Of a stretch of 64,000 nt of DNA, positions 20,191 through 29,858 are shown in pieces (positions within the stretch are counted from its first letter, which is position 1; each line of letters begins with the position of its first letter). The notes below the pieces were generated by a model. The model was not told the DNA's origin and did not search any database. It saw only the letters and a program-made list of their open reading frames with translations. Source of the DNA: Methyloterricola oryzae (GTDB taxonomy: Bacteria; Pseudomonadota; Gammaproteobacteria; Methylococcales; Methylococcaceae); contig NZ_JYNS01000011.1 of the NCBI RefSeq assembly GCF_000934725.1, positions 62,001 through 126,000 of the forward strand. The letters run 5' to 3'. The translations under genes and the position numbers were made by a program.

Positions 20191-22218
20191 CTAATTCGAG
20201 TTGCCGCTGTACGGCAAATTCTTCAATTGCTGGCTCAAATAGCTACCCGTGGACTGAAGCTGTCCTACCAGCGAGTCCATGGCGGTAAACTGTTTCAAAA
20301 GTCGCGCTTGAAACTTTTCCATGCGGTCAGCGAGTTTCGTGCGATCTTCGGTAATCTGGTCAAGGTCCTTCTGCATACCGGCGCTGCGCGCCGCAACCGA
20401 ACCTGTCGAACCCAGAATGCTGCCCAGCGCCTTGTTGAGCCGCTCCATCAACCCCCTGGAGAACACGACCGACCCTCGGAGACCTACGCTGTTGTCCTCG
20501 ATCAGTACCTTCAGACCGGTAGCCGCGCCACCGATAGCACTCAATTGCTGGCCCTTGCCCTCGGCCGCAAGACCGCCAATGGTTCCCGCAATGTCGGTTC
20601 CATCCGTAGCCATGGCAGACGAATCGAGCCCTAGCGTGGCATTGGAACTACCCATGCTGACTTTCGACGCAGAGCCAAAGCTCTTGGATGTGATCAGTAA
20701 GTGGTTGCCTTCGTCCAAGGACGCGGTCACGGACAAGCCCACTTTGCGCAGCGATTCGTCCCCGTTGATGCGGGACTGGATCTCAGTCAGAAGCGACTGA
20801 CTGTCGGTGTAATTTCCGGCGGTAAGCTTGATCGTCCCGGATACTGCACCGTCAACGTTAATACTGAAGCTGTCATTAACACCCGCAGAAATTACTAGCG
20901 GGGTGCCGACGCTCAGTGAAAGCGCCCCCCCCCCCTTCAAAGTCCCCTGCGTTGCTGCACGCGTCACCTCGACACCATAGCTTCCAGGCTGGGTCTCGGG
21001 GTTTGCGTCCACGTACTGCACGCCAGAATCACTCGCCCGCCCAATAACCGAAAACAACGCAGCGACTTCATCCCTATTGCTTTCCAAGGCTTTGCTCAGT
21101 TTGCTGCTGTCCAGGCTTACCGTGCCATCGGCACTGGTTTTAAGACCGATGTCGACCAAGCTTCTGACCGATCCCGTCAAACCGGGAATTGGCTGGGTCA
21201 GAAGGCTTCGCACCATTGACATTGCCCCCTGAACCGCAGGGTCTCCAAGCAGAGGTCCGGCTTTCTTGGCCTCCGCGTCGTAACTCGCCACTTCCTTGAT
21301 GGTCGACAACAAGTCATTGTAAGCTTTCGTAAAAGCCTCTAGCGCCTTGCTCGTATCGTCGCTGCTACCCTTGGTGATTCCGACATCGATCAATGTTTTT
21401 GAATTTGGATCCTCAGCCTTGAGCAACTTGAACGTCACCCCTTTCAGGACATTGCTCACCGTGTTGCTTGCGCTGGATACCGGTAGTCCATTGATATTGA
21501 GTAGTGCATCCTCCGCAGTTTGGGTCTGTATTGCAGCGTCACCCGCAACAGTCCCGCCGGTGTACTGGAGAGCATCAATACCTGTTATTTGCATGGCATT
21601 CTTGGCGCCGCTGTCCGCCGAATTCAGTACCAACTGATAGCCCGTGCCATTGAAAAGTATGGCGGCGGACACACCCGCATTAGCTTTGTTGATGGCGTCG
21701 CGAATCCCAGCCAGCGTATTGTTGGTGCCATCAATATTCAGGGTCAAACTACCTTTTTCCGCATTTTGGGTGAAGGTCGTTGTGGTGCCGGATGCACCCG
21801 AAGCGGTCGTGTAGGTTCCGAACTTGATGGTCAGCGTACCGGTGCCGACTGGGTCATTGGCTGTCTTGTACGTTCCCGAACTCGCCAACGCATGAGACTG
21901 CGCCAGTTGCTTGACCTCGACCTTGTAGTTTCCGAGGTCGGCATTACTGGCAGCAGAAACCGTCAGCATGTCTTCGTTGCTGGACGTCGCGCTGACCTGC
22001 TTGAATTGGTTGAGACTGGTCAGCCCGGAAAGGCTGCTTCTGAAGTCGGCAAGCGCTGATTTGAACGTGCCAAACGCAGTCACCTTTGCCTGGATGCCCG
22101 CTTCCTTTTTATCTAGGCGGGCTGTGACGGGCTTTTGCTCGGCTTCCACCAACTGGGTAACCAGGCCGTTGATGTCAATGCCTGATCCCAATCCGGTCGA
22201 AGATACAATGCTGGCCAT
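20191..22218 (-). CDS. fliD: Flagellar filament cap protein FliD
   Basis: The 675-residue product is FliD/HAP2, which caps the filament and helps flagellin fold at the tip. The N-terminal signature GLGSGIDINGLVTQLVEAE and a C-terminal helical region with conserved spacing are present. It is longer than the usual 450-480 residues because of extra domains in the exposed middle part (about 300-560), including flagellin-hook-IN-like repeats. Codons 428-432 contain an unbroken run of 11 G on the coding strand (plus-strand C run 20925-20935), read as Lys-Gly-Gly-Gly-Ala. The start ATG follows GGAGG. In this copy the frame is intact. Confidence 0.96.
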   Translation of the reverse strand: MASIVSSTGLGSGIDINGLVTQLVEAEQKPVTARLDKKEAGIQAKVTAFGTFKSALADFRSSLSGLTSLNQFKQVSATSSNEDMLTVSAASNADLGNYKVEVKQLAQSHALASSGTYKTANDPVGTGTLTIKFGTYTTASGASGTTTTFTQNAEKGSLTLNIDGTNNTLAGIRDAINKANAGVSAAILFNGTGYQLVLNSADSGAKNAMQITGIDALQYTGGTVAGDAAIQTQTAEDALLNINGLPVSSASNTVSNVLKGVTFKLLKAEDPNSKTLIDVGITKGSSDDTSKALEAFTKAYNDLLSTIKEVASYDAEAKKAGPLLGDPAVQGAMSMVRSLLTQPIPGLTGSVRSLVDIGLKTSADGTVSLDSSKLSKALESNRDEVAALFSVIGRASDSGVQYVDANPETQPGSYGVEVTRAATQGTLKGGGALSLSVGTPLVISAGVNDSFSINVDGAVSGTIKLTAGNYTDSQSLLTEIQSRINGDESLRKVGLSVTASLDEGNHLLITSKSFGSASKVSMGSSNATLGLDSSAMATDGTDIAGTIGGLAAEGKGQQLSAIGGAATGLKVLIEDNSVGLRGSVVFSRGLMERLNKALGSILGSTGSVAARSAGMQKDLDQITEDRTKLADRMEKFQARLLKQFTAMDSLVGQLQSTGSYLSQQLKNLPYSGNSN
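20925..20935 (-). repeat. G11 homopolymer tract inside fliD
   Basis: Eleven C residues in a row on the plus strand (11 G in the fliD coding strand). Tracts this long are prone to slipped-strand changes in length. A change of one base would shift the frame near residue 430 and remove the last 245 residues of the cap protein. Confidence 0.9.
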
Positions 22219-22258
22219 TTTACGCCTCCCGCCACATGCCTATTTGACATTCAGCCCG

Positions 22259-22693
22259 TCAGACCTTGCCCTCGAACAACAGTCCCTTCAAGCGATCCAG
22301 CTCTTTCGCGATCTTGACTACCTCCTCCCGAGGGATCTGCCTGATCACTTCGCCTGTTTCCTCATCCTTGATCTGCACAATCATGTGACCGGTATCGTCA
22401 TCCAATTTGAACTGCAATGAGCGTCTTACCACTTGAAGAAAATCGTTGACGTTCTTTACGGCTTCTTCTACCTGCTGCTTCCCCGACGGCGCTTCCCGAC
22501 CCGGTAGCGTAGCATCCTCAGTTTTGGTTGCTGGAGCAACCACTTGGCCTTGTGAAGCTAAGCGAACCACACCTTCTGAAGAAGGATCACTCGCCGATCT
22601 GGCTGCTTCCTCACTTCCCTGCCCCCCCTGTCCCCGTTGCCAGGCAGGAAGTGGAACGGCTTTCATGCCTTGGATTGGGTTTATGGTGTCCAT
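22259..22693 (-). CDS. flaG: FlaG family flagellar protein
   Basis: The 144-residue protein has a disordered, Gly/Ser/Glu-rich N-terminal half and a conserved FlaG domain from about residue 75: VNDFLQVVRRSLQFKLDD, then MIVQIKDEETGEVIRQIPREE. FlaG affects filament length in polar-flagellated bacteria. It lies between the flagellin and fliD genes, the usual order, with an AGGAGA ribosome site seven or so bases before the ATG at 22691-22693. Confidence 0.93.
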   Translation of the reverse strand: MDTINPIQGMKAVPLPAWQRGQGGQGSEEAARSASDPSSEGVVRLASQGQVVAPATKTEDATLPGREAPSGKQQVEEAVKNVNDFLQVVRRSLQFKLDDDTGHMIVQIKDEETGEVIRQIPREEVVKIAKELDRLKGLLFEGKV

Positions 22694-22720
22694 TTGCGTC
22701 TCCTAACTTTCAGCGAAACA

Positions 22721-22743
22721 GCGGCGGCGCTCTGCGCCGCCGC
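22721..22743 (-). terminator. GC-rich hairpin between flagellin and flaG
   Basis: A perfect 10-base stem (22721-22730 with 22734-22743, arms GCGGCGGCGC and GCGCCGCCGC) with a three-base loop sits 14 bases past the flagellin stop. On the minus strand only TGTTT follows, so it may partly terminate transcription or protect the abundant flagellin message end. Confidence 0.6.
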
Positions 22744-22757
22744 CAACCTCTAGACAA

Positions 22758-24371
22758 CTAGCGTAGGAGGGACAGTACGTTCTGGCTCGAGGCGTTGGCT
22801 TGCGAGAGCATCGCCGTACCGGCCTGTTGCAGAATCTGCGTCCGGCTCAGTTCCGCCGTTTCCGATGCAAAGTCCGCATCTTGAACCCGGCTACGTGCTG
22901 CACTCACATTCTCGACCGACACCTGCATGCTGCTAATTGCGGAGCTGAAGCGGTTCTGGATCGCGCCCAAGGTAGCTCTCAAGTCATCAACGAACGAAAG
23001 TGCACCATCGATACGCTTTATTGCGTCATTGGCCTGCTTCTGAGTCGCGACCGTCGCATTACCGACATTGTCTAACTGACTGGCAACCGTCGTCTGGCCA
23101 AACAGCGTTCCAGATGTACTCGTGGTTATTGAATAGCCTTGTGACGAACTGAAAGCAACGGTTCCCACAACCACCGCTGAACCGGAAGCAGCGCCTGCGG
23201 CAACGGAAGTAAGGGTGGTCTTCGCACCGATCAAGAAACCACCGGAGCCGGCCACTGCGGCTGTCTGAGTAGAGCTTGCATTGACGGTCTGAAGATTCAG
23301 CTGGCCGGCGGATGAGCCCGTCGCGCCGTTGGCATTCTTGAAGTTTTGAATCCCAATGTTGTAGCCTTGCGACTGCGTCATCGTAATTGATGCTTTATCT
23401 GCGCTTAGTTCAGCCGTGATACCAGTTGCAGATGCAACATTGTTGATTGCGTTGGCTAAGTCGCTTAGATCATTTGCATTCGTAATATTAGTTGTGATCA
23501 GAACCCCTGTATCCGCCGCCTTGGTCGCTTCGTTTGATCCAAACAACTCCATCTGGAATGTACCGCTAGCAGTCAATCCAGACAAATATGCCTTGGTAAC
23601 AGCGGTCGCGTTAACATTCGTCGTAGCGGCAGCACCGTTGACTGCGTCAGCAACGTACTTGGCACTGATGTTATGTGTCGCTGAACCCGAGACGCCCACT
23701 GCTGTTGGCGTACCAGTGGAACCCGTGATTGTCAACGTTTGAGCTTGAATGAACCCACCCGAGGCCGCGGTACCTGCGGCGAAAACGCTGGTACCTGTGA
23801 CTGCGTTGGCGGCAGTTCCGGATACACCAGTGGCAGAACCATTGGAGACAAGACTGTTTGCCCCAATATCAGTAGCACGCGCACTTCCAATCGAGAAACT
23901 GATTGTCTGCTCGGAGTAGGCGCCAATCTGAAATTTCTGTGCGGTGAAATCGCCGTTCAGAACATTTTTTCCATTGAATTGGGTCTGAGTCGCAATGCGG
24001 GTAATTTCCTGCTGCAGTTGCGACACTTCCTTCTGAATAGACAACCGGTCGGACGCCGTGTTCGTATCGTTAGCTGCCTGTACTGCCAGTTCGCGCATAC
24101 GTTGCAGAACACCGGTCACCTCGCCCAGCGCACCTTCGGCAACTTGTGCGACCGAAATGCCATCATTGGCGTTGCGCTGCGCCTGATTCAAACCCCTGAT
24201 TTGCGATGACATGCGGTCGGCGATGGCGAGACCTGCCGCATCGTCTTTCGCGCTGTTAATACGCAGACCTGAAGACAGTCGTTCCATCGCCGTGTTCATG
24301 GCTATTCCCGACTTGTACAGATTTCTCTGCGCGTTAATTGAAGCAATGTTTGTGTTGATGACTTGTGCCAT
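22758..24371 (-). CDS. fliC: Flagellin, copy 1
   Basis: The 537-residue filament subunit has the conserved flagellin ends: [20 protein letters not shown] at the start with the [20 protein letters not shown] stretch of D0/D1, and [17 protein letters not shown] ... NVLSLLR at the end. The middle (about 180-440), rich in Thr, Ser, Ala and Gly, is the variable surface part and the likely site of O-glycosylation. An AGGAGA ribosome site precedes the ATG and a sigma-28 promoter lies about 78 bases upstream. It is paralogous to the flagellin at 24629-26233. Confidence 0.97.
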   Translation of the reverse strand: MAQVINTNIASINAQRNLYKSGIAMNTAMERLSSGLRINSAKDDAAGLAIADRMSSQIRGLNQAQRNANDGISVAQVAEGALGEVTGVLQRMRELAVQAANDTNTASDRLSIQKEVSQLQQEITRIATQTQFNGKNVLNGDFTAQKFQIGAYSEQTISFSIGSARATDIGANSLVSNGSATGVSGTAANAVTGTSVFAAGTAASGGFIQAQTLTITGSTGTPTAVGVSGSATHNISAKYVADAVNGAAATTNVNATAVTKAYLSGLTASGTFQMELFGSNEATKAADTGVLITTNITNANDLSDLANAINNVASATGITAELSADKASITMTQSQGYNIGIQNFKNANGATGSSAGQLNLQTVNASSTQTAAVAGSGGFLIGAKTTLTSVAAGAASGSAVVVGTVAFSSSQGYSITTSTSGTLFGQTTVASQLDNVGNATVATQKQANDAIKRIDGALSFVDDLRATLGAIQNRFSSAISSMQVSVENVSAARSRVQDADFASETAELSRTQILQQAGTAMLSQANASSQNVLSLLR

Positions 24372-24448
24372 GACACGTCTCCTGGATTCTATGAACTTGA
24401 GATTCTTGAATGTTCGGATGCAATTTCATCCGTTTGCTCTCGCTCCAT

Positions 24449-24475
24449 GTATCGGAGCAGTCTTCAAAATCTTTA
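24449..24475 (-). promoter_or_regulatory. Sigma-28 (FliA) promoter of flagellin copy 1
   Basis: On the minus strand TAAAGATT is followed by exactly 11 bases and TCCGATAC. The known flagellar consensus is TAAAGTTT, 11 bases, GCCGATAA, so only three of the sixteen positions differ. It lies 78 bases before the start codon and past the terminator of the other flagellin gene. Confidence 0.88.
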
Positions 24476-24543
24476 TGTTGCTGGACCTCCGAAGAAATCC
24501 TCTGGAATAGAGGCAGGAGCTAGCATAGGTTCTGTCCGTGTAC

Positions 24544-24578
24544 TAAAAGCCCCGCCCTTCAAGGGGCGGGGCTTTTTA
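24544..24578. terminator. Bidirectional terminator between the two flagellin genes
   Basis: A 9-base GC stem (GCCCCGCCC with GGGCGGGGC) is flanked by AAAA on the left and TTTTT on the right. Read in either direction it gives a GC-rich hairpin followed by T residues. It lies about 50 bases past the stop of flagellin copy 2 and so ends that transcript. Confidence 0.9.
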
Positions 24579-24628
24579 AGGATGGCGAGATCACCACGCC
24601 CGCCGAATATTCCGATGGTCTTGTCAGG

Positions 24629-26233
24629 CTAGCCCTGCAGGAGTTGCAGAACGTTCTGCGTAGACGCATTCGCCTGGGAAAGCATCGCAGTACCCGCTTG
24701 CTGTAGAATCTGCGTCCGGCTCAATTCGGCAGTCTCGGCCGCGAAATCGGCGTCCTGGATTCGGCTCCGGGCCGCACTCACATTCTCCGCACTGGACTGC
24801 ATGCTGCTGATGGCAGAAGTAAACCGGTTCTGCAACGCACCCAAGGTTGCCCTCATGTCATCGATGAATGCCAGAGCGCCGTCTATTCGCTTTATGGCAT
24901 CGTTGGCCTGGACTTGAGTCGCCACCGTCGCTTCGCCGACGTTCGACAAAGTACTTGCCTGGGTTGCCGATGCAAACAAGGTGTTAGCGGGGAACCCTGA
25001 ATCAGCAGTACTCGTGATGGAATATCCGGCCGAAGAGCTGAATTCAACGGTACCTATCACAACACCCGCACCCGAAGACCCAGCTGCGAGAGTGGCTTGA
25101 CTACCTACCAGAAATCCCGCAGGAGCCGTCGCTGTAGAACTGGCATCTACAGTTTGCAGCTTGAAGGTGCCGCCACCTGCACCTGTTACGGCGTTCGCGT
25201 TCTTAAACCCTTCGATTCCTATGTTGTAACCTTCCTGCTGAGTCAAGGTAAGACTGGCTTTGTCTGCACTCAACTCCGCGGTAATTCCAGTCGCGGAACT
25301 CACATTGTTGATCGCCTGCTCCAGTGCGGAAAGATCATTGGTGTCCGTTATGGTCGCTGTTACCTGTATGCCACTGGAAGTAGCGGTAGCTTCGTTCGCT
25401 CCATACAGGCTCATCTGGAACGTGCCTGCCACGGTAAAGTTGCTGACATAGGCTTTAGTCACAGCTGACGCATTAACAGCGGTAGTAGCGGCCGCGGCAT
25501 TGACTTTTTCCGCCACGTCCCGGGCACTCAACTGTTTGGCCCCCGTCCCGGTGCCACTTGCCAGCGTCACCGTTGTCGGCGTTCCAGTTGAGCCCGTGAT
25601 TGTTAGTGTTTGATTAGATATTCTGCCGCCCGAGGCCGTACTAGCGGCAAACGCGCTCGTCCCAGTCACGGCGCTTGCGGCGGAACCAGAAACTGCGGCG
25701 GCTGTACTAACCAAAGAGTTTGCGCCAATATCGATCGCCCGGGCACTCCCTATGGAAAAGCTGATGGTTTGGTCAGCGTAAGCGCCGATCTGGAATTTCT
25801 GTGCCACGAAATCGCCATTTAGAATACTTTTGCCGTTGAATTGTGTCTGGGTAGCGATGCGAGTGACTTCCTGCTGTAGCTGCTGGACTTCTTTCTGGAT
25901 AGAAAGCCGATCGGAAGCGGTGTTGGTATCGTTCGCCGCCTGCACCGCCAACTCGCGCATACGCTGCAGAACACCCGTGATTTCTCCCAAAGCTCCTTCA
26001 GCAACCTGCGACACTGAAATGCCGTCGTTGGCGTTGCGTGCCGCTTGATTGAGGCCTCGAATTTGCGAGGTCATGCGATCGGAAATCGCAAGACCCGCCG
26101 CATCGTCGCGGGCGCTATTGATGCGTAGTCCTGAGGAAAGGCGCTCCATGGCCGTATTCATGGCAACGCCGGATTTGGACAGGTTTCGCTGGGCGTTGAG
26201 GGACGCGATGTTGGTATTGATGACTTGTGCCAT
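24629..26233 (-). CDS. fliC: Flagellin, copy 2
   Basis: The 534-residue flagellin shares the N-terminal [11 protein letters not shown](L)NAQRNL and [20 protein letters not shown] stretches and the C-terminal [17 protein letters not shown] end with copy 1, while the middle part has diverged in sequence though it keeps the same overall length and motif order. The ATG at 26231-26233 has TTAGGAGA upstream. No sigma-28 promoter is seen upstream; a sigma-54-like element lies about 128 bases before the start. It ends at its own terminator, so the two flagellins are separate transcripts. Confidence 0.97.
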   Translation of the reverse strand: MAQVINTNIASLNAQRNLSKSGVAMNTAMERLSSGLRINSARDDAAGLAISDRMTSQIRGLNQAARNANDGISVSQVAEGALGEITGVLQRMRELAVQAANDTNTASDRLSIQKEVQQLQQEVTRIATQTQFNGKSILNGDFVAQKFQIGAYADQTISFSIGSARAIDIGANSLVSTAAAVSGSAASAVTGTSAFAASTASGGRISNQTLTITGSTGTPTTVTLASGTGTGAKQLSARDVAEKVNAAAATTAVNASAVTKAYVSNFTVAGTFQMSLYGANEATATSSGIQVTATITDTNDLSALEQAINNVSSATGITAELSADKASLTLTQQEGYNIGIEGFKNANAVTGAGGGTFKLQTVDASSTATAPAGFLVGSQATLAAGSSGAGVVIGTVEFSSSAGYSITSTADSGFPANTLFASATQASTLSNVGEATVATQVQANDAIKRIDGALAFIDDMRATLGALQNRFTSAISSMQSSAENVSAARSRIQDADFAAETAELSRTQILQQAGTAMLSQANASTQNVLQLLQG

Positions 26234-26554
26234 GACACATCTCCTAACAATTTGTTGAGATATCTAGTTGGCCGGAGATACGTACACCATCGAGGTCACT
26301 TCGTCTCAAAACCGTGATGATGGGAAATGCTTCCAAACCCGGCATTTTCGGGACTAGTCAATCAACTACCGTGCCAAAAGCCTGAGAGCCTTTAATTGCA
26401 GGGCTTCAACGGAATCCTGAACAGATTTCGGGGAGATGAAGATAGGCGGCAGCGGCAAATTTTCGCCGCATCTGAAGCCTGATTACGATGGAATTTTGAC
26501 GGGCCTTGCCGGCCGGCAAGCGCCAGAAATGCTGAGAATGGAGGAAAAAGCGAC
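26234..26554. other. Regulatory gap upstream of flagellin copy 2
   Basis: These 321 bases contain no convincing gene. They hold the leader and likely promoter of flagellin copy 2 and, at 26505-26520, a perfect 16-base palindrome (CTTGCCGGCCGGCAAG) about 35 bases past the stop of the TMEM165-family gene. The palindrome has no T run after it in either direction, so it is at most a weak terminator. Confidence 0.55.
26361..26377 (-). promoter_or_regulatory. Sigma-54-like promoter of flagellin copy 2
   Basis: On the minus strand TTGGCACGGTAGTTGAT matches the known sigma-54 form TTGGCACG, four bases, TTGCA, with the GG-to-G spacing correct and one change (GA for GC at -12). It lies about 128 bases before the start codon. 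The match is by eye. Confidence 0.55.
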
Positions 26555-27238
26555 TTAGCGCTGGAAGATCGACAGGATACGGCCGACCAAGGTGTCCATA
26601 TGCTCGGGCACCCACTCCCAAGCGGCGAAGGCCGCAAAACCAAGGAAAAATAGGCCGCTGAGCCGATGCAGCCAGTGTACCGGCAGATGGCGCAGGAACG
26701 CCTTTCCTGCCCACACACCGGCCGCCGAAGTACCCACGAGGGCCAAAGTCGCGCCAACCCAGATGGGCAGCGGCGGTAAGGTGGCCCCCAAACCCGCGAC
26801 CGCAAGCTGCGTCTTGTCACCGAACTCGGCGGCAAAAATCAGCAGAAACGTCGTCACGAAAATGCCGTGGCCACTCTTCTCCACGCCATCGCCTTCGTCC
26901 TCATCGTCACTGGCAAGCAGCGCCTTGAGTCCGAAAGCGGTGAACAGAATGATGACCGAGAGGCCCAGGACATCCGCAGGAATCCAGCGCGCGAGCGCCG
27001 CGCCAAACAGAACCGCCAATAGATTTAGAAGCGCAAACGCGGCCGATGCGCCGGCCACGATGGGCGTCGCTCGGTAGCGCCCTGCCAGAGTCATGCAGAC
27101 CAACTGGCTCTTGTCACCGATCTCGGCAGCGGCGATAAGGGCAAAGGAACTGCCCGAAACGCTCAACCAACGCAGTGCGTCTTCCCCGGCAGCGCCCGAG
27201 ACCCACTCCTGCCAGTGGGACGGCAGCAGACAACTCAT
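26555..27238 (-). CDS. TMEM165/GDT1 family (UPF0016) Mn2+ transporter
   Basis: The 227-residue membrane protein has two halves, each with the family signature ExGDK(S/T): EIGDKS at 39-44 and EFGDKT at 138-143. An acidic loop (DDEDEGDG) separates them. About six or seven transmembrane helices are predicted by hydrophobicity. Bacterial members, such as MneA of Vibrio, export manganese. It starts 11 bases after the ZIP transporter gene and probably shares its transcript, which would pair a Mn2+ exporter with a divalent metal importer. Confidence 0.9.
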   Translation of the reverse strand: MSCLLPSHWQEWVSGAAGEDALRWLSVSGSSFALIAAAEIGDKSQLVCMTLAGRYRATPIVAGASAAFALLNLLAVLFGAALARWIPADVLGLSVIILFTAFGLKALLASDDEDEGDGVEKSGHGIFVTTFLLIFAAEFGDKTQLAVAGLGATLPPLPIWVGATLALVGTSAAGVWAGKAFLRHLPVHWLHRLSGLFFLGFAAFAAWEWVPEHMDTLVGRILSIFQR

Positions 27239-27249
27239 GGAGGCTTAGA

Positions 27250-28182
27250 TCAACTCAGCATGTTGTCCAGTATCATCATAATGACGAAACCCACCATCAC
27301 GGCGAAAGTAGCCATACGCTCCTTACCCTTGGACTGGGTCTCCGGAATGATGTCGTCACTGATCACGAAAAGCATGGCGCCGGCGGCGAAGGCCATGCCA
27401 AAGGGCAACAGGGACGAGAACACCGTCACCGCGGCAACCCCTAGGAATCCGCCGATGGGCTCAACCAAACCGCTGAGCGTGCCTATCAGCACCGCCTGCT
27501 TGCGGCTGTATCCTAGGCCGACAAGGGGCAACGCGACGGCCAAGCCTTCAGGGATGTTCTGCAGTGCGATGGCTATGGCTAAGGAAGCCCCATTATGCCA
27601 GTCGCCAGAGCCGAAGCTGACGCCCACCGCCATGCCTTCCGGAAAGTTATGCACGGTGATCGCGATGATGAAGAGCCAGATCTTGCGCAGCGACCCGATC
27701 AATTCCGAACGGTCCTCAAAGGGGCCGTGATGCGGCAGCATGCGGTCCGCCACTTCTAGAAAAACGGCACCGATCAGCATGCCCAAAGCCACTATGTAGA
27801 TACCTTTCCCCGGCCAGATGGCATTTCCATACTGAATGCCCGGCACTACCAGGGAAAAGGCCGTAGCCGCCAGCATGACGCCGGCGGCGCCGCCCAGCAT
27901 GATGTAGAGCGTCCGTTGCTTGACCTCATTGAAGAAGAGCGCAGGCAGGGATCCCAGACCGGTGGCCAAACCCGCCAGGATGCTGGCAAGGGAACCGTAG
28001 GCGACTATGGGATTGACGAAGTAGTAGAGGAAGCCCAGGATGACCGTGGTGTACATCGCCAGCGACGCCACCACGATCAAGCGTTGCATCAAAGGGCTTT
28101 GATTCTCGAACTTGTGATAGAAGGGCCAGGCCAGCACCTTCTTCGCCATGAGTTCCAGAGTGTCCAGCGCATTCACGTGCAT
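27250..28182 (-). CDS. ZIP family divalent metal transporter
   Basis: The 310-residue protein has about eight transmembrane helices and the ZIP metal-site motifs HNFPEG at 178-183 and QNIPEG at 208-213, which are on helices four and five. ZIP proteins move zinc, iron or manganese into the cytoplasm; the first 30 residues are a cytoplasmic extension. The ATG at 28180-28182 has GGAGA six bases before it and is preferred to the TTG one codon upstream. It probably forms an operon with the TMEM165-type gene. Confidence 0.9.
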   Translation of the reverse strand: MHVNALDTLELMAKKVLAWPFYHKFENQSPLMQRLIVVASLAMYTTVILGFLYYFVNPIVAYGSLASILAGLATGLGSLPALFFNEVKQRTLYIMLGGAAGVMLAATAFSLVVPGIQYGNAIWPGKGIYIVALGMLIGAVFLEVADRMLPHHGPFEDRSELIGSLRKIWLFIIAITVHNFPEGMAVGVSFGSGDWHNGASLAIAIALQNIPEGLAVALPLVGLGYSRKQAVLIGTLSGLVEPIGGFLGVAAVTVFSSLLPFGMAFAAGAMLFVISDDIIPETQSKGKERMATFAVMVGFVIMMILDNMLS

Positions 28183-28273
28183 CAACGATCTCCGTCTTAT
28201 TGTTTTAAGGCTTGGCCAGATCCGTCTGTGGACATGACACGGCGAATCGGATCAGATTTTCAGGTTGTTTGTC

Positions 28274-28819
28274 TTATCCTCGGAGGACCGGATGATCGGT
28301 CTCGCCTCGACCTTCCGGCGAAGCCACCGGCTTCTCGCGTAGCATGAAAAATGCGGAGCCCCCAAGGATGAGCAACGCCGGAAGCAGATTATATGTCAGC
28401 AGCCAGAGCCCGTTCGGAACCCGGGTGACATAGCCCCAAAATCTTTCCTCGTTTCCGGGAGAGTAGTCATTGGGCAGGAAGCAGGAAGTGTACGTGTGGA
28501 AGTTGCCGTCAAAGACAAAGCATTTCGCCCCTTCCTTGGTAAAAAAGCTGCTGTGCCTCGGGTTGATCGAGCCGTCGTCATAAACGGTCTGCAAAACATG
28601 CACTGCGGCCTTCAATTTGTCGTCCTGGTTCCCCGGGTTCTTTTGAAACTCAAAGGTGTGGTTTTCACCGGTCACATTCAAGCTATAGGAGTAGAGTTCC
28701 TGCCCATCACTGTAGCGGTGCAAGCTGCCTGTCGACCAGTCGGCCTGGGCAACGGTGGACAACGCAAGTAGAAGGGATAGCCGCAACGCGGCCTTGATTG
28801 CAAAACCCCAAGTAGTCAT
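28274..28819 (-). CDS. Hypothetical exported protein with C-terminal membrane helix
   Basis: The 181-residue product was not recognised. It begins with a signal-like helix (about 6-26, ending STVAQA) and has one hydrophobic helix near residues 137-158 (LLTYNLLPALLILGGSAFF) followed by a short basic/acidic tail, so it is probably periplasmic and anchored. Two Cys residues in the middle (in KCFVFD and TSCFLP) could form a disulfide. The frame extends 55 codons further upstream, but the ATG at 28817-28819 has AGGTGA before it and a proper signal peptide, so it is chosen. It lies 91 bases upstream of the ZIP gene and may be its operon leader. Confidence 0.65.
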   Translation of the reverse strand: MTTWGFAIKAALRLSLLLALSTVAQADWSTGSLHRYSDGQELYSYSLNVTGENHTFEFQKNPGNQDDKLKAAVHVLQTVYDDGSINPRHSSFFTKEGAKCFVFDGNFHTYTSCFLPNDYSPGNEERFWGYVTRVPNGLWLLTYNLLPALLILGGSAFFMLREKPVASPEGRGETDHPVLRG

Positions 28820-29102
28820 GGCTTTCACCTGCTTTTTTGATTGACTCGAGGCTATCCTTCGCATCCCGATACGCGCAACCAAATCGGCCACAGCATCAAG
28901 ACCGCAGGTCGACGATGGGGAATCCGACTTCATTGTGACACATTGACGCAGGCGTACAAATTTCCCACCCGAAGAATTATGCAATTACCGAAGAAGCCTC
29001 GCAAAAAGTCCGAAAGCGCCACTTGACTGTTGCATTGGGACGGCCTCTTTTCGGGGTGCAGAAATGCTAGAATGTCGGCCACAGACTGATTTTCAGGCGA
29101 AC

Positions 29103-29858
29103 ATGCACATACTCCTGAGCAACGATGACGGTTATTCCGCCCCGGGATTAATCGCCCTGGCTAATGCGCTCAAAGGTCTGGCTGACATCACCGTGGTGGC
29201 ACCGGAGCGCAATCGCAGCGGAGCCAGCAACTCCCTCACCCTTGACCGGCCACTTCGCGCCACGACCACGGAATCCGGATTCATCAAGGTGGACGGAACC
29301 CCGACGGACTGTGTACACCTCGCGATAACCGGCCTGCTGGACCGGGAGCCCGACATGGTCTTCGCCGGAATCAACCACGGCGCCAACATGGGTGACGATG
29401 TCATCTATTCGGGCACCGTGGCTGCGGCCACCGAAGGGCGCTTTCTGGGCCTTCCCGCCATCGCAATATCCCTCGCCGGCGTGGTGCCCTGCCATTTCGA
29501 CACGGCCGCCCAGGTGGCTGTCACGCTATTCGGGCAGATTCGGCGCCATCCCCTGCCGGCGGATACAATCCTCAACGTCAACGTGCCGGATGTACCAATG
29601 GCGGAAATCAAGGGTTTTCAGGCGACCCGGCTTGGGCAACGGCACAAGGCGGAGCCCGTCATCCGCTCCTCGGACCCGCGCGGCCGCGAAATCTTCTGGG
29701 TGGGTTTAGCCGGCCCGGAGCAGGATGCCGGCCCCGGCACAGATTTTCACGCCCTGCGGCACAATTTTGTCTCGGTCACACCGCTGCAGATCGATCTGAC
29801 CCGCTACGAAACCCTGGAGCGCCTGGCCGACTGGCTGCCTGACGGAATCGCCGCATGA
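29103..29858 (+). CDS. surE: 5'/3'-nucleotidase SurE
   Basis: The 251-residue stationary-phase survival phosphatase hydrolyses nucleoside monophosphates. The metal-site motif NDDGYSAPG is at 7-15 and the conserved [19 protein letters not shown] stretch follows at about 91. The frame opens 13 codons earlier, but the ATG at 29103 gives the family start [10 protein letters not shown]. The stop overlaps the pcm start (ATGA, 29855-29858). The 283 bases upstream, shared with the divergent hypothetical gene, hold no other gene. Confidence 0.97.
   Translation: MHILLSNDDGYSAPGLIALANALKGLADITVVAPERNRSGASNSLTLDRPLRATTTESGFIKVDGTPTDCVHLAITGLLDREPDMVFAGINHGANMGDDVIYSGTVAAATEGRFLGLPAIAISLAGVVPCHFDTAAQVAVTLFGQIRRHPLPADTILNVNVPDVPMAEIKGFQATRLGQRHKAEPVIRSSDPRGREIFWVGLAGPEQDAGPGTDFHALRHNFVSVTPLQIDLTRYETLERLADWLPDGIAA

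Noticed and set aside
26369-26394. Sigma-28 promoter for flagellin copy 2
   Set aside because: TAAAGGCT on the minus strand followed by 11 bases and GGCACGGT has a poor -10 compared with GCCGATAA; the sigma-54-like element at the same place fits better.
26505-26520. Perfect 16-base palindrome as a terminator
   Set aside because: There is no T run after it on either strand, so it was recorded within the gap entry only.
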